A stretch of DNA of 64,000 bases from Acidobacteriota bacterium (GTDB lineage Bacteria; Acidobacteriota; UBA6911; JACQSX01): the NCBI GenBank assembly GCA_016211105.1, contig JACQSX010000023.1, forward strand, positions 91,102-155,101, read 5' to 3'. Shown here piece by piece: positions 1 to 9,217 of this stretch. The number at the start of each line of letters is the position of its first letter. Positions within the stretch are counted from its first letter, which is position 1. Below the pieces are notes generated by a model. It worked only from the letters and a program-made list of their open reading frames with translations, did no database searches and was not told the DNA's origin. The translations under genes and the position numbers were made by a program.

Positions 1-380
1 TAGGGGATAGGATGGCGCGACCGCAGCAGAACCGACCAATAGAGAAATCCGCCCAGCGCCCCAAGAGAACCGAACAGAATCGTCAATTCAAAAGCAATCA
101 CCAGAAATGGGGGGATCGAAATTAGCGGCTTACCTCCTGTGAGGAGCACTGGCCACTGGGCAGTGGTCCAGATGGTGAGCGCCAGACCACAGAGCCCGCC
201 TGCTACACCCCCCAGCAGCGTCAAATAGTGGACTGGGCTTGGTCCAGGAATTGCCGCAGCGACCAGTTCCTCGTCTGCAAATGGAGAGAAAACTTCTAAG
301 TCGAATCCATGGACTTTGACATGCGCCGCTGCAGCCAGCAGATTTTCCCTGTTTTCAAAAACAGCAAGCACGCCACTCAT
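1..380 (-). CDS. actD: Alternative complex III subunit ActD (DUF3341), 3' part cut by window edge
   Basis: This is the membrane subunit ActD of alternative complex III, the quinol-oxidising complex that can replace cytochrome bc1. Only about the first 126 residues are inside the window. They show the small soluble N-terminal domain beginning MSGVLAVFENRENLL, then two membrane segments with the intervening TGGKP stretch typical of DUF3341 proteins. The ATG overlaps the actC stop codon by four bases (ATGA), so the two are translationally coupled. The order A-B-C-D matches the usual act operon, and actE/actF are expected beyond the edge. The assignment is firm from context and the visible sequence. 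Confidence 0.85.
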   Translation of the reverse strand, partial: MSGVLAVFENRENLLAAAAHVKVHGFDLEVFSPFADEELVAAAIPGPSPVHYLTLLGGVAGGLCGLALTIWTTAQWPVLLTGGKPLISIPPFLVIAFELTILFGSLGALGGFLYWSVLLRSRHPIP

Positions 381-1702
381 CGTTTGCGAAGAAGTGCTTC
401 CTTGACTTCTGACATTGGAACGGCAGGCAAATGACGGATAAAGAGGAGGAACCAGAGCAGGAAGAAGGCCAAGCTTCCCAGCAGGACACTCACTTCCACC
501 CACGTTGGCCGATAGACGCGCCCCCAACTGGCTACACTGTGATCGTGAGACAAGGAGACAACGATAATCACAAAGCGCTCTGTCCACATGCCAACGTTCA
601 CCAAAAGTGAGGCGCCCAACAGCATGACCCTGTTGCGGCGCGCCGCAGGAATAAAAAAAAGGAGAGGGACCAGCGAGTTGCAAACAATCATTAACCAGAA
701 CAGCCGAGCGTACGGACCAGACACTCGCTCCATAAAGCTGCCGCGCTCGTAAGGATTCTCGCTATACCAAGCAAAGAAAAACTCCATCAGGTAGGAATAG
801 GAAACAATCAGTGAGGTCAGGATCATCAACTTCGCAACATTTTCCAAATGACGGAAAGTGATGTAGTCCTCCAAGTGCAGGAGTGAGCGCGCCGGAATCA
901 CCAATGTCAGAACCATGGCCAGCCCTGACAGGATCGCCCCTGCAACGAAATACGGGGCAAAAATTGTGCTGTGCCAACCCGGAACAATCGTCATCGCAAA
1001 GTCCCAGGAAACCACGCTGTGAACGGAAACCACCAACGGCGTGGCTAAGGCGGCAAAAAACAGATACGCGGTCATGTAATGCTTCCACTCCATGGCGGTA
1101 CCCGACCATCCCAGCGCGCACAGGCCAAATATTCGTCTTCGCAACCCGCTGGAAGCATCACGCGCAGACGCCAAATCAGGGATCAGCCCCAGGTACCAGA
1201 ACAGGGCGCTCACCACTAAATAGGTACCGATCGCGAATACGTCCCAAATCAAAGGAGAGCGGAAGTTGATCCACAGTTGGCGTTGATTGGGGTAGGGGAT
1301 GAGCCAGTAAAAATACCACACCCGCCCCAGGTGAATGAGAGGAAACAGACCCGCGGTCATGATAGCAAAAACCGTCATCGCTTCTGAGACGCGCGAGATG
1401 GAGGCGCGCCAGCGAGCCCGAAACAGAAAGAGGATCGCCGAAATTAATGTTCCCGAATGCGCAATGCCGACCCAGAATACGAAAGTCGCGATGTAACACG
1501 CCCACATAATTGGGTGCAACATGCCGGTGACCACCAGTCCGTTGTGGACCTGATACATCCAGCAGTAAGCTCCCCAAGCGACTCCCAGCAGGCAAGTCGA
1601 CAGAGCCAGAAAGTAGATCCATCCAGGCCGGCGGAGCACGCGCAGAATATCGGCATTAACTTGGTGAAAAACAGCAGGCGTTGATTGCGGGTCACTGATC
1701 AT
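377..1702 (-). CDS. actC: Alternative complex III subunit ActC (NrfD/PsrC-like quinol-binding membrane protein)
   Basis: At 441 residues with about ten hydrophobic helices, this matches the NrfD/PsrC family of quinol-interacting integral membrane subunits; ActC is the alternative complex III member. The N-terminal soluble stretch followed by the first helix near GWIYFLALSTCLLGVAW, and WYFYWLIPYPNQRQLWINF before WDVFAIGTY, are typical of ActC. It starts inside actB with a four-base overlap and its stop overlaps the actD start, so actB-actC-actD are translated as a coupled set. ActC provides a quinol oxidation site in the inner membrane and passes electrons to the ActB iron-sulfur clusters (family knowledge). 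Confidence 0.92.
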   Translation of the reverse strand: MISDPQSTPAVFHQVNADILRVLRRPGWIYFLALSTCLLGVAWGAYCWMYQVHNGLVVTGMLHPIMWACYIATFVFWVGIAHSGTLISAILFLFRARWRASISRVSEAMTVFAIMTAGLFPLIHLGRVWYFYWLIPYPNQRQLWINFRSPLIWDVFAIGTYLVVSALFWYLGLIPDLASARDASSGLRRRIFGLCALGWSGTAMEWKHYMTAYLFFAALATPLVVSVHSVVSWDFAMTIVPGWHSTIFAPYFVAGAILSGLAMVLTLVIPARSLLHLEDYITFRHLENVAKLMILTSLIVSYSYLMEFFFAWYSENPYERGSFMERVSGPYARLFWLMIVCNSLVPLLFFIPAARRNRVMLLGASLLVNVGMWTERFVIIVVSLSHDHSVASWGRVYRPTWVEVSVLLGSLAFFLLWFLLFIRHLPAVPMSEVKEALLRKR

Positions 1703-4674
1703 GTTTCAGAGAACGGCCTGTTCGAAACAATCTTTTTCAAATAAGTGACGGCAGGGCGTGTGTTGAGCAGGTCCAGCACGCGATAGCCACGCAGATCCTT
1801 CGCCAGAGCTGCTACCTTGCTTTTCGGGTCGGTCAAGTCTCCAAAAACGATCGCTTCGGCAGGACAGGACTGCGCGCATGCGGTGGTAATGTCGCCATCG
1901 CGCACAGCACGTCCTTCGCGCCGCGCAATATTTTTCCCCTGCTGAATTCGCTGGATGCAGAATGTACACTTTTCCATCACGCCCGCAGTTCGGACCGTCA
2001 CGTCCGGATTGAGCTGCAAATGGAGCGGCTCAGGGAAAGAGTAGCTGGCCCAGTTAAAACGGCGTACTTTGTAAGGGCAGTTGTTCCCGCAATAGCGTGT
2101 CCCCACACAGCGGTTGTAGACCTGTGCGTTTAATCCCTCCGGATTATGATACGTTGCGTAGACTGGACATACAGGCTCGCAAGGCGCCTGGTCACACTGC
2201 TGGCACAACATGGGCAGCGATGAGACACCAGGACGGACGATATCATGGGCCTGAGACGGCTGCTCGTACTTCTCGATGCGGATCCAAGACATCTCTCTAC
2301 CTTCGGCACAGCGCTCCTTGCCTACCACGGGAACATTGTTCTCCGCGTAGCACGCAGCGACACAGGCATTGCATCCTACACAAGAATCTAAATCAATGGC
2401 CATCGCCCAGCGATGTTCAGGATGGGAGTGCGGAGGATAAAAGTCGACCGGCGCGCGATGTTCTGCTCCCCGTTTTTCAGACATGGGATTGTGATCCAAT
2501 CCGATCAGGTCGGAGACAGGCGTCACCGGCTGCGTTTGCACTTGCAACCTGACCATCTCTTGCTTCTGCCCGCTTTTAGACAGCGTGACCCGAACCGACC
2601 GCCATAACATCGAGCCAGAAGTCGGATCTGGTTTGGGAGAGAGGAGGCGCGACGGGTTGTCGCCGCGTCCCGAGGCGTACCGTAACCCTGCCGGTCCTCT
2701 TCCCTGACCCAGCGGCATGGCCACCACTCCGCGGTGCAATCCCGAATAAAGGTGCGCGGCGACTTTGAGTCGCCCATAAGGGGAGTGAAGTTCCACCACA
2801 TCCCCTTCTTCCAGACCCAGCTTTTGCGCTGTCTCAGGATGAAGCTCCAGCCAGCCTCCCCAGACGATCTTGGTCACCGGGTCCGGAATTTCCTGAAGCC
2901 AAGGATTGTTGGCGTTCCGCCCGTCAAAGAAGTGAACGGATGGATAAACCACCAACGCCAGGCCGTCGTCAGCTCCCTCCAGCCGTTCGCGAACGAAGTG
3001 GATATCTCTGGAAAAGTCTCGCAGGCTGACAGCGGAAGGCTCCGAGCTGGAAAAATGCCCGCCACTTTTGAGAATGGCCGGCCAAATTTCTTCCCAAGGC
3101 TCTTGCCGCATCAGTTGGGGATAGACAACCGAATTCCAATAGGACTGAACCCAGTTGCCATAACTCGGCCAATCAAATTGCGACGCTATCTCCGAATCGA
3201 TGTTTCTCGCCAAGCGCAACAGTAGCTCGCCTGTTGCGCGCGTATCAAGTATCGGCGGCATGGCCGGCTGTTGGAATCCGAGAATACCGGCGCGCGGAGT
3301 GTAATCTCCCCAGCTTTCCAAAAAATGATGATCGGGCAAAACCAGATGCGCTCTGGCAGTGGCCTCGTCGGGAGCGCTGGAAAAACTGACCACCAGCGGC
3401 ACTTTTTCCAGGGCCTCAGAAAATCCAGAGCTTGCAGGCAGGGTGAAGACAGGGTTGCAGTGATGAAGGAACAACAAGTCGATCTTCTGCTGTTTCATGT
3501 CCTCTGTCAAAGCAAGGACGTCTCGATAGCTGGCGAGATTGTCAAGAGCCTGCTGGGCGCCAAACGAGACGGTCTTGCCCACGTTGCCCGCCAATACGTT
3601 GAGAAGCATCACCGCCAGCTCAGTGGAAACGGCTTGGTCACCGCCCGCGCTAACTCCTCCTCCCAGAGCGAGCGAGGGTGAGGCGTGGTAAAAACGTCGC
3701 GCCAGTTCTCGTACCGTCGAAGGCGAAACGCCGGTTGCCTCTTGCATGGATGCAGGAGAAAACGGCGTGATCAACTCCTTAATCCACCGCAGGTGTGGCT
3801 TGGCACCGGCGGCAATCCAGCCCTGTTCGATCATCGCATGCGCCATCGAGAGCGCCAGGAAAACTTCCGCTCCCGGAGTGATGGGTATCCACCAGTCGGC
3901 ATTCGAGCCGGTCAAGGAGAGCCGCGGGCTGATGTGCACAAAATTGTCCGGCTCACGATGCGGGCGCTTTTTCCGCATGTGGCTAAAGGCTCGCGCCAGC
4001 TCCACGTTAGAGAGCCAGGTCTCAAGAAAATCGGCGCCGAAGGAGACAAGGAAATTGGCTTCCTCCAAGTGATAGGCGGGAATCTCGGCGCGACCGAAAG
4101 CGAGTTCTGCCGCCCGGCGAAGAGACTCATATTGAAATGTCTCGTAAAAGAGGCGGCGCTCGGATCCCAGGGCCTGCAGCCATTCTCGCGTCAGCCGTTC
4201 CAACGAACCGGTCAGCAAGCTTCCAATCCACGCGATGCGGCTGCCGCGACCCTCCCGTTTCAAGCGGCGGAGTGCGGAGGTCAATGTAGTCTCGGCTTGG
4301 TCCCACGTAACGGGTCGCAGTTCCCCTCTGCCGTCACGCGCATACGGGCCCCGGAAGCGATCAGGATTGTACAATGATTGCAAGGACGCTTGTCCGCGCA
4401 CGCAAAGCCCGCCTCCGCCTACCGGGTTGTGCGGGTTCCCTTCTACTTTGATCACGCGGCCTTCTCGTGTCTTGGCCAGCAGGCCGCAGCCTGCCGGGCA
4501 TTCCCGACAAACGGTGGCATAATGGGCCGGCATACCGGGCACAATATCGTCGGGCGCCACGAGGTAAGGGATCAGCTTTTCCACAGGAGCGCGCGAACAA
4601 CCTTCCATGACCACGGCCGATCCGCTTGCCCCTGCTATTTTTAAAAAGTCCCGTCGCTTGATCATATCGTCCAT
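1699..4674 (-). CDS. actB: Alternative complex III subunit ActB (fused molybdopterin-oxidoreductase-like and 4Fe-4S ferredoxin domains)
   Basis: This 991-residue protein joins two modules, as in known ActB. Residues about 1-720 are like the large subunit of molybdopterin oxidoreductases, and about 760-980 form a multi-cluster ferredoxin like PsrB/HybA. A twin-arginine signal RRDFLK is at residues 7-12. The ferredoxin part has the cysteine groups CVGCNACVAAC, CQQCDQAPCEPVC, CVGTRYCGNNC, and CTFC with a later CAQSC. In characterised ActB the Mo-like domain has lost the cofactor; the motif CRECPAGC near residue 57 is retained here and could ligate a cluster. The start lies six bases after the actA stop. 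It acts on the periplasmic face and relays electrons to cytochrome. Confidence 0.93.
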   Translation of the reverse strand: MDDMIKRRDFLKIAGASGSAVVMEGCSRAPVEKLIPYLVAPDDIVPGMPAHYATVCRECPAGCGLLAKTREGRVIKVEGNPHNPVGGGGLCVRGQASLQSLYNPDRFRGPYARDGRGELRPVTWDQAETTLTSALRRLKREGRGSRIAWIGSLLTGSLERLTREWLQALGSERRLFYETFQYESLRRAAELAFGRAEIPAYHLEEANFLVSFGADFLETWLSNVELARAFSHMRKKRPHREPDNFVHISPRLSLTGSNADWWIPITPGAEVFLALSMAHAMIEQGWIAAGAKPHLRWIKELITPFSPASMQEATGVSPSTVRELARRFYHASPSLALGGGVSAGGDQAVSTELAVMLLNVLAGNVGKTVSFGAQQALDNLASYRDVLALTEDMKQQKIDLLFLHHCNPVFTLPASSGFSEALEKVPLVVSFSSAPDEATARAHLVLPDHHFLESWGDYTPRAGILGFQQPAMPPILDTRATGELLLRLARNIDSEIASQFDWPSYGNWVQSYWNSVVYPQLMRQEPWEEIWPAILKSGGHFSSSEPSAVSLRDFSRDIHFVRERLEGADDGLALVVYPSVHFFDGRNANNPWLQEIPDPVTKIVWGGWLELHPETAQKLGLEEGDVVELHSPYGRLKVAAHLYSGLHRGVVAMPLGQGRGPAGLRYASGRGDNPSRLLSPKPDPTSGSMLWRSVRVTLSKSGQKQEMVRLQVQTQPVTPVSDLIGLDHNPMSEKRGAEHRAPVDFYPPHSHPEHRWAMAIDLDSCVGCNACVAACYAENNVPVVGKERCAEGREMSWIRIEKYEQPSQAHDIVRPGVSSLPMLCQQCDQAPCEPVCPVYATYHNPEGLNAQVYNRCVGTRYCGNNCPYKVRRFNWASYSFPEPLHLQLNPDVTVRTAGVMEKCTFCIQRIQQGKNIARREGRAVRDGDITTACAQSCPAEAIVFGDLTDPKSKVAALAKDLRGYRVLDLLNTRPAVTYLKKIVSNRPFSET

Positions 4675-4680
4675 TTCATC

Positions 4681-5217
4681 CTAGTAATGGCAGACCAGAC
4701 AATCCACGGAAGCATGTCGGGCATTGTGACAATCCAGGCACCAACCCATTTCCAGGCTGTTTACTTTGATTATCTTGGTCATGGACTCCACCGCTCCATG
4801 ACACTCCTGGCAACCCACGGCTGCCCGCACATGAGCCTCGTGGTTAAAACGGACAAATCGAGGCAACACATAAACTTTGTTCCAGGGAATCGGCTCGCTG
4901 CGATCCCAATATTCTTTCAATTTCTTGACCTCTGGCTTGTCACCGGCAACGACTTGGTGACATCCCATGCAGCGCTCGACAGACGGAACTCCAGCAAAAG
5001 GGGAACGCGGGGCGTAGCTGTGGCAATATAGGCAATCAATCTTGTAATCGGTTACGTGGACCTGATGGCTGAAGGCGATGGGTTGCTCTGGAGCGTAGCT
5101 GCGCGCCTTCGCCAGCCATGCGGCCGTCGTCAGAAGGACGACCAGTACAAGAATCGTGATAATCCAGCCCCGCTTATTTGTCACATCAAAAAATTGCAGG
5201 AGGTGGGGCGCACACAC
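4681..5217 (-). CDS. actA: Alternative complex III subunit ActA, pentaheme cytochrome c
   Basis: This 178-residue protein has one N-terminal membrane anchor (about residues 18-35) and five CxxCH haem-binding motifs: CLYCH, CMGCH, CQECH, CLDCH and CLVCH. That is the pentaheme architecture of ActA, which receives electrons from quinol oxidation in alternative complex III. It is the first act gene of the operon, directly before actB. The start used here is GTG; a second in-frame GTG eleven codons downstream is also possible, since neither has a clear ribosome-binding site. The last haem motif is very close to the C-terminus. Maturation needs the cytochrome c biogenesis machinery, which is not in this window. 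Confidence 0.9.
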   Translation of the reverse strand: MCAPHLLQFFDVTNKRGWIITILVLVVLLTTAAWLAKARSYAPEQPIAFSHQVHVTDYKIDCLYCHSYAPRSPFAGVPSVERCMGCHQVVAGDKPEVKKLKEYWDRSEPIPWNKVYVLPRFVRFNHEAHVRAAVGCQECHGAVESMTKIIKVNSLEMGWCLDCHNARHASVDCLVCHY

Positions 5218-5267
5218 TACGCTGGGAACGCGAGATGCTGCTTGCCCTTTTGTGGAGCAAACCTCTC

Positions 5268-5298
5268 AGGGCTCCGCTGATGATGGGCAGCGGGCCCT
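5268..5298. other. Bulged hairpin between the Cys-rich gene and actA
   Basis: Arms AGGGC-T-CCGCTG and CAGCGG-GCCCT pair over eleven base pairs with one bulged T and an eight-base loop. It lies in the 114-bp gap ahead of actA. No T-run follows on the minus strand, so a classical terminator is not supported. It may act as an mRNA processing or attenuation structure between the first gene and the act genes; that role is inference. Confidence 0.35.
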
Positions 5299-5331
5299 CA
5301 GGGGTATTGAATCCTGCTTGCTAACGTCCCG

Positions 5332-5742
5332 CTATTGTCCTGGCGAGAAATACTTGGCGCGAGCCTTGAACATTGTGTCCAACATCGCCGCATTCCAGTG
5401 CTTAACATCGTGGGCCTTGACTCCAGGCATGCGACCTTGGCCTGCGTGCCAACCGTCAAAGCATTCTCCACATACTCCCTTTTCGGTCCTGACATTCATG
5501 CCGCAGGGACAGCCGCTGGCAACCAGAGGGCAAAAATTACAGGCGGGGCCAATGCAGCAGGCCAATCCAGGCATCTCGCTCTTTACCGCCTTAAGATTCT
5601 GCCGGATCTGATCCAGCTCCTTCTCGACTTTGGGTGGAAGTTTAGTGGTCTCCATCTTGCCCATTTGCTGAGCAGAACTCGTCAAAAACACACCGGCCAA
5701 CAAAGTCGAGACAAAGGCAGCGATTAAAACTTTATGTCTCAT
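5332..5742 (-). CDS. Exported cysteine-rich protein of unknown function upstream of act operon
   Basis: This 136-residue protein has a clear signal peptide (MRHKVLIAAFVSTLLAGVF, cleavage after about residue 24). A short charged helix follows, then a compact cysteine-rich core with eight cysteines in about 35 residues (CC, then C..C, C.C and C..C spacings). None are CxxCH haem motifs, so a disulfide-rich or metal/cluster-binding fold is more likely. A strong ribosome-binding site (GGAGGAGG) precedes the ATG. The gene is first in the strand run that continues into actA, suggesting a role connected with the respiratory complex, but I do not recognise the family with certainty. Confidence 0.75.
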   Translation of the reverse strand: MRHKVLIAAFVSTLLAGVFLTSSAQQMGKMETTKLPPKVEKELDQIRQNLKAVKSEMPGLACCIGPACNFCPLVASGCPCGMNVRTEKGVCGECFDGWHAGQGRMPGVKAHDVKHWNAAMLDTMFKARAKYFSPGQ

Positions 5743-5849
5743 GATTTACCCTCCTCCGAAAAAACTCAGTATAAAACATGGGTGCACGGCAGAGTAAAGG
5801 TTTTCTGCCATCGGCGGTAAAGTCAAACCGCCTGCTTGAGAATCACCGG

Positions 5850-7373
5850 TTAGCTGTGAGGCTCGGTTGAAGGCCTGCAGCGGCCATAAGTCCCACTGAG
5901 CAGGCGTAGTCTTTCGGCCAACTTCGGTTTCAACTGCTTTGGTTGGAATCTCCAAGTCCAGTTCCTTCCCGTGCTGGCAGGCAGATTCATGCGCGCCTCC
6001 GAGCCGAGACCTAGAACATCTTGTAGAGGGAAGATCGCCGTGCTGGCGACCGACGCCAGAGCGAGCCGGATAAAATCCCAATGAATTTCACCACCGTCGC
6101 TATTCAGGTAGCGAAGCGCGAACTCACGTTCCGCGCGGACTTGGTCTGCAGTGCGAGTGCTGTCACCGGTTCCAGGGCTGGTGAACCATCCGACCACAGT
6201 ATCGTTGTCATGCGTGCCCGTGTACACGACGCAGTTTTTGACATGATTGTAGGGTTTGAATATGTCTTCCGGGCACTCGTTGCTAAACGCAAACTGCAGG
6301 ATACGCATTCCGGGAAAACCAAACCGCTCCCGCAGCGCCTCCACCTCAGGAGTGATCACTCCTAAGTCTTCGGCAATAACCGGGAGCGCTCCCAACGAGC
6401 TCTGGAGCGCGTTAAAGAGCTTCTCTCCGGGACCTTCAACCCAGCGTCCTTCGATGGCGTTCGCGGCCCCCGCGGGAATTTCGTAGTACTTTTCAAAACC
6501 GCGGAAGTGATCCAGCCGAATCACATCCACCATCTCCAGCGTGGTGCGCACGCGCTCGATCCACCACGCATAGCCCGTCTGCTCATGCACATCCCAGCGG
6601 TAAAGAGGGTTGCCCCAGAGTTGCCCGCTGGCGCTGAAGTAGTCCGGCGGCACGCCTGCGATCACGCGAGGCCTGCCATGCGCATCAAGATCAAAAAGTT
6701 CAGGGTTGGCCCAAACATCGACGCTGTCAGGCGCTACGAAAATTGGAAGGTCCCCGATGATTCGTATTCCACACCGATTGCAATACTCTTTGAGCTCTCG
6801 CCATTGCCTAAAGAATTCAAATTGAATGAATTCGTGCTCCCGCATCTCAGCGGGGTCCGGATCGGAGCGGTGAGCCCACTCCGTCCAGGGAAGACCTTCA
6901 TTGGCCTCTTTTAGGGCCATGAAGCGCGCATAGGGCTCTAACCAGGCGCGCTTCTCGATGCAAAATTTCCCGAATTCGGAACGTTGCTCGGGCGAGGCAT
7001 TCTTGGCAAAGGCAGCCGCAGCCTTCTTCAAAAGCCTCCATTTGAACGGGATCATTCGTCCAAAATCGACAAACGAATCACGCCATAAAGCCCTGCTTTG
7101 AAGATCTGCCGGCGATAACCATCCTTCTTGCGCCAAGGTGTCCAGGCTGAGCAGCAACGGATTTCCCGCCATGCTCGATAGGCACTGGTAGGGAGAATGA
7201 CCATAGCCCGGGGGCCCAAGCGGGAGTAGCTGCCAAAAACTCTGGCCGGCAGCAGCTAAGAAGTCCACAAACTGGTACGCGGACTCCCCTAGATCGCCGA
7301 TACCGTGAGGTCCGGGCAAGGAAGTAGGGTGAAGCAAAACACCGCTTGCGCGTTTCCATAGAGGGGTATCCAC
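5850..7373 (-). CDS. malQ: 4-alpha-glucanotransferase (amylomaltase, GH77)
   Basis: This disproportionating enzyme transfers alpha-1,4-glucan segments in maltodextrin and glycogen metabolism, in the cytoplasm. The protein is 507 residues, full length for the bacterial type. Visible signatures are PTSLPGPHGIGDLG near the N-terminus, QLLPLGPPGYGHSPYQ, the nucleophile region VIRLDHFRGF, the acid region AEDLG and the late THDNDTVVGW motif. The start is GTG. It ends near a small gap before the Cys-rich gene and is preceded by an unrelated membrane glycosyltransferase, so it may be transcribed with that gene. No sign of damage. Confidence 0.95.
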   Translation of the reverse strand: MDTPLWKRASGVLLHPTSLPGPHGIGDLGESAYQFVDFLAAAGQSFWQLLPLGPPGYGHSPYQCLSSMAGNPLLLSLDTLAQEGWLSPADLQSRALWRDSFVDFGRMIPFKWRLLKKAAAAFAKNASPEQRSEFGKFCIEKRAWLEPYARFMALKEANEGLPWTEWAHRSDPDPAEMREHEFIQFEFFRQWRELKEYCNRCGIRIIGDLPIFVAPDSVDVWANPELFDLDAHGRPRVIAGVPPDYFSASGQLWGNPLYRWDVHEQTGYAWWIERVRTTLEMVDVIRLDHFRGFEKYYEIPAGAANAIEGRWVEGPGEKLFNALQSSLGALPVIAEDLGVITPEVEALRERFGFPGMRILQFAFSNECPEDIFKPYNHVKNCVVYTGTHDNDTVVGWFTSPGTGDSTRTADQVRAEREFALRYLNSDGGEIHWDFIRLALASVASTAIFPLQDVLGLGSEARMNLPASTGRNWTWRFQPKQLKPKLAERLRLLSGTYGRCRPSTEPHS

Positions 7374-7414
7374 GGTTAATCACTCCGACCAAGAAAGACA
7401 TTTCACGGCACAGA

Positions 7415-9064
7415 TCACCGCCGCTTCACCCAGACTTCAACCTGGGCGGCATCTCCAACCAGCGAAAGGAGGTGTCGCCCGCCCAGTGGTTGAAGGATTG
7501 ACAGACTCCAATGAGCACGCTTGGCGGTTCCAACGCCCCTTGATCGCTTGACGAGTTCATATCCCCAGGTCATTAACTGATCTCTTCTTGCGAAGCCATC
7601 GTATTCCCAAATGACGTTTTCCACGATTGCGACGGTGCCGACCGGTGCTGCACGCATGCTCGCGGCGCTAAATGCCATGCGATGGCCAAGACAGCTTAGC
7701 GGGACACCCAGCCGGTAGTATATATACGGGTGTGCCGCCACTACATTGGCAGGATTGGGATCGAACGGGAGAGACCTGGCAAGTTCTCCAGACGCGGTCT
7801 GCGACGAGTACACAGCTTCCTGGTTCTCTCGAACCCAGCGGATGGCTTCATCCAAACGGCGGAATTGAATATTTTCTGCCACAGGCAATTGTCCTGCTGC
7901 CACTAACAGTACCATTGGCAGGACTGCCAGCATACCGATCATGACCCAAAACCAGCCAGCTCGCTTGCCACGCCCGTCGGTAAACCAAGGCCGGCGGAGG
8001 GATCCGATCGCATCGGGGCCTTGATAACCCTGGATTCCAAGCGAAGAGAGAACCGCCACAAACGGAGCAACCATGACGAAATAGCGGGGCAAACTCAATG
8101 ATCCGAAAAGCCCAAACAGCGCCAAAAAACCATGCAGGGTTACCAATCCAAGTAGCGGTGCGAGGATAAAAAAGGTGGCGCTCCTGGCATCGCTGTCCCC
8201 GTGCCGGAAGCGACTCCAAAGGAGACGCATGCCGGTTGCTACGGGAAGAACCATCCAAAGCGCCAGTGCAATCAGCAAGGCGAGCGCGAACTGACCCGGT
8301 GTTTTCCCGTAGGGACTCCGGAACGGCCACGGCCAATCCGTCAGCAGCCAGACTGCGCTCCCGTAAGTCAGCCATCCCACAACCCACCACAGCAGCGTCG
8401 GTATGACCGCCAGCAGCATGGATGTGCACGGGGAAAGAAACTTCCACGGAAAAACTCCGGCGCTGGCGCAGCTTGCTTCATCCCGTCTCCCACTCAGCCA
8501 TAGCATCACGGGCCAGCCGATAATTGCCAACCACCCTTCCGGTCGCGCCAATCCTCCCAGGCCAACGAGGAGACCCGCTGGAAGCAACCGTCGGTTCGCC
8601 AGAGCTACAATTGCCCAAACCCAACTGGCGGCAAGCAACATTTCCGTCATAACAGCGAAGCTCTGCAACATATACAGTGGCTGTGCAAACAGCAGCAGCC
8701 AGAGTAAAGATCGATGATATCTCGCTTGTGCGGGCAAAAGCTGTAAAGACACCTTGCCGAGTTGCGCCGTTCCGATGCCAGTGACTACCGCCACGAAGAC
8801 CGCCAGGATACGAGAGGCGGGGAGTCCGAATGGAGCAGTCAGAGCATACAGGCCGGTGCATAGCGGCCGTCCCCAAACGTCCAAAAGGCAGTGCCAATCC
8901 GTCCAGCATTCGCGCGACTTCATGAAGTGCGTCAGCTCGTCCAATTCAAAAAAGCCGGAGGACCGAATCGCCATGGTGAGGGAAAATCCAATGAGCAGCA
9001 GGGGAACCAGGTAGTCCGCCAATGACGAAAGCAAGTCCTTTGGAAATGGTAGATGTCGAGTCAT
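7415..9064 (-). CDS. Integral membrane glycosyltransferase, ArnT/PMT-like (GT-C fold)
   Basis: This 549-residue protein has about ten hydrophobic helices followed by a soluble C-terminal domain of about 150 residues. The first large loop carries an acidic pair in FFELDELTHF, the position where GT-C enzymes of the PMT/ArnT type hold their catalytic Asp/Glu. A later GGLARPEGWLA segment is also typical of the group. Such enzymes use polyprenyl-phosphate-linked sugars and act on the periplasmic side of the inner membrane. The acceptor cannot be told from sequence. The coding sequence ends about 40 bases before malQ in the same direction. Family call is good; specific function unknown. Confidence 0.75.
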   Translation of the reverse strand: MTRHLPFPKDLLSSLADYLVPLLLIGFSLTMAIRSSGFFELDELTHFMKSRECWTDWHCLLDVWGRPLCTGLYALTAPFGLPASRILAVFVAVVTGIGTAQLGKVSLQLLPAQARYHRSLLWLLLFAQPLYMLQSFAVMTEMLLAASWVWAIVALANRRLLPAGLLVGLGGLARPEGWLAIIGWPVMLWLSGRRDEASCASAGVFPWKFLSPCTSMLLAVIPTLLWWVVGWLTYGSAVWLLTDWPWPFRSPYGKTPGQFALALLIALALWMVLPVATGMRLLWSRFRHGDSDARSATFFILAPLLGLVTLHGFLALFGLFGSLSLPRYFVMVAPFVAVLSSLGIQGYQGPDAIGSLRRPWFTDGRGKRAGWFWVMIGMLAVLPMVLLVAAGQLPVAENIQFRRLDEAIRWVRENQEAVYSSQTASGELARSLPFDPNPANVVAAHPYIYYRLGVPLSCLGHRMAFSAASMRAAPVGTVAIVENVIWEYDGFARRDQLMTWGYELVKRSRGVGTAKRAHWSLSILQPLGGRHLLSLVGDAAQVEVWVKRR

Positions 9065-9217
9065 CGTGTTTCCGTGGTCGTGGCAATGATCTGAAGGGGC
9101 CCCTGGAATTGGCTGGCAGGTCGGCTCTCTCTCCCAAAATTAGGGGTGGCGTGCCGCAAGTCGCTAGCGGAGGCCAAGACCGGAAGTCACGTGCCGAACA
9201 TGGAACGCAGCAGAGCG

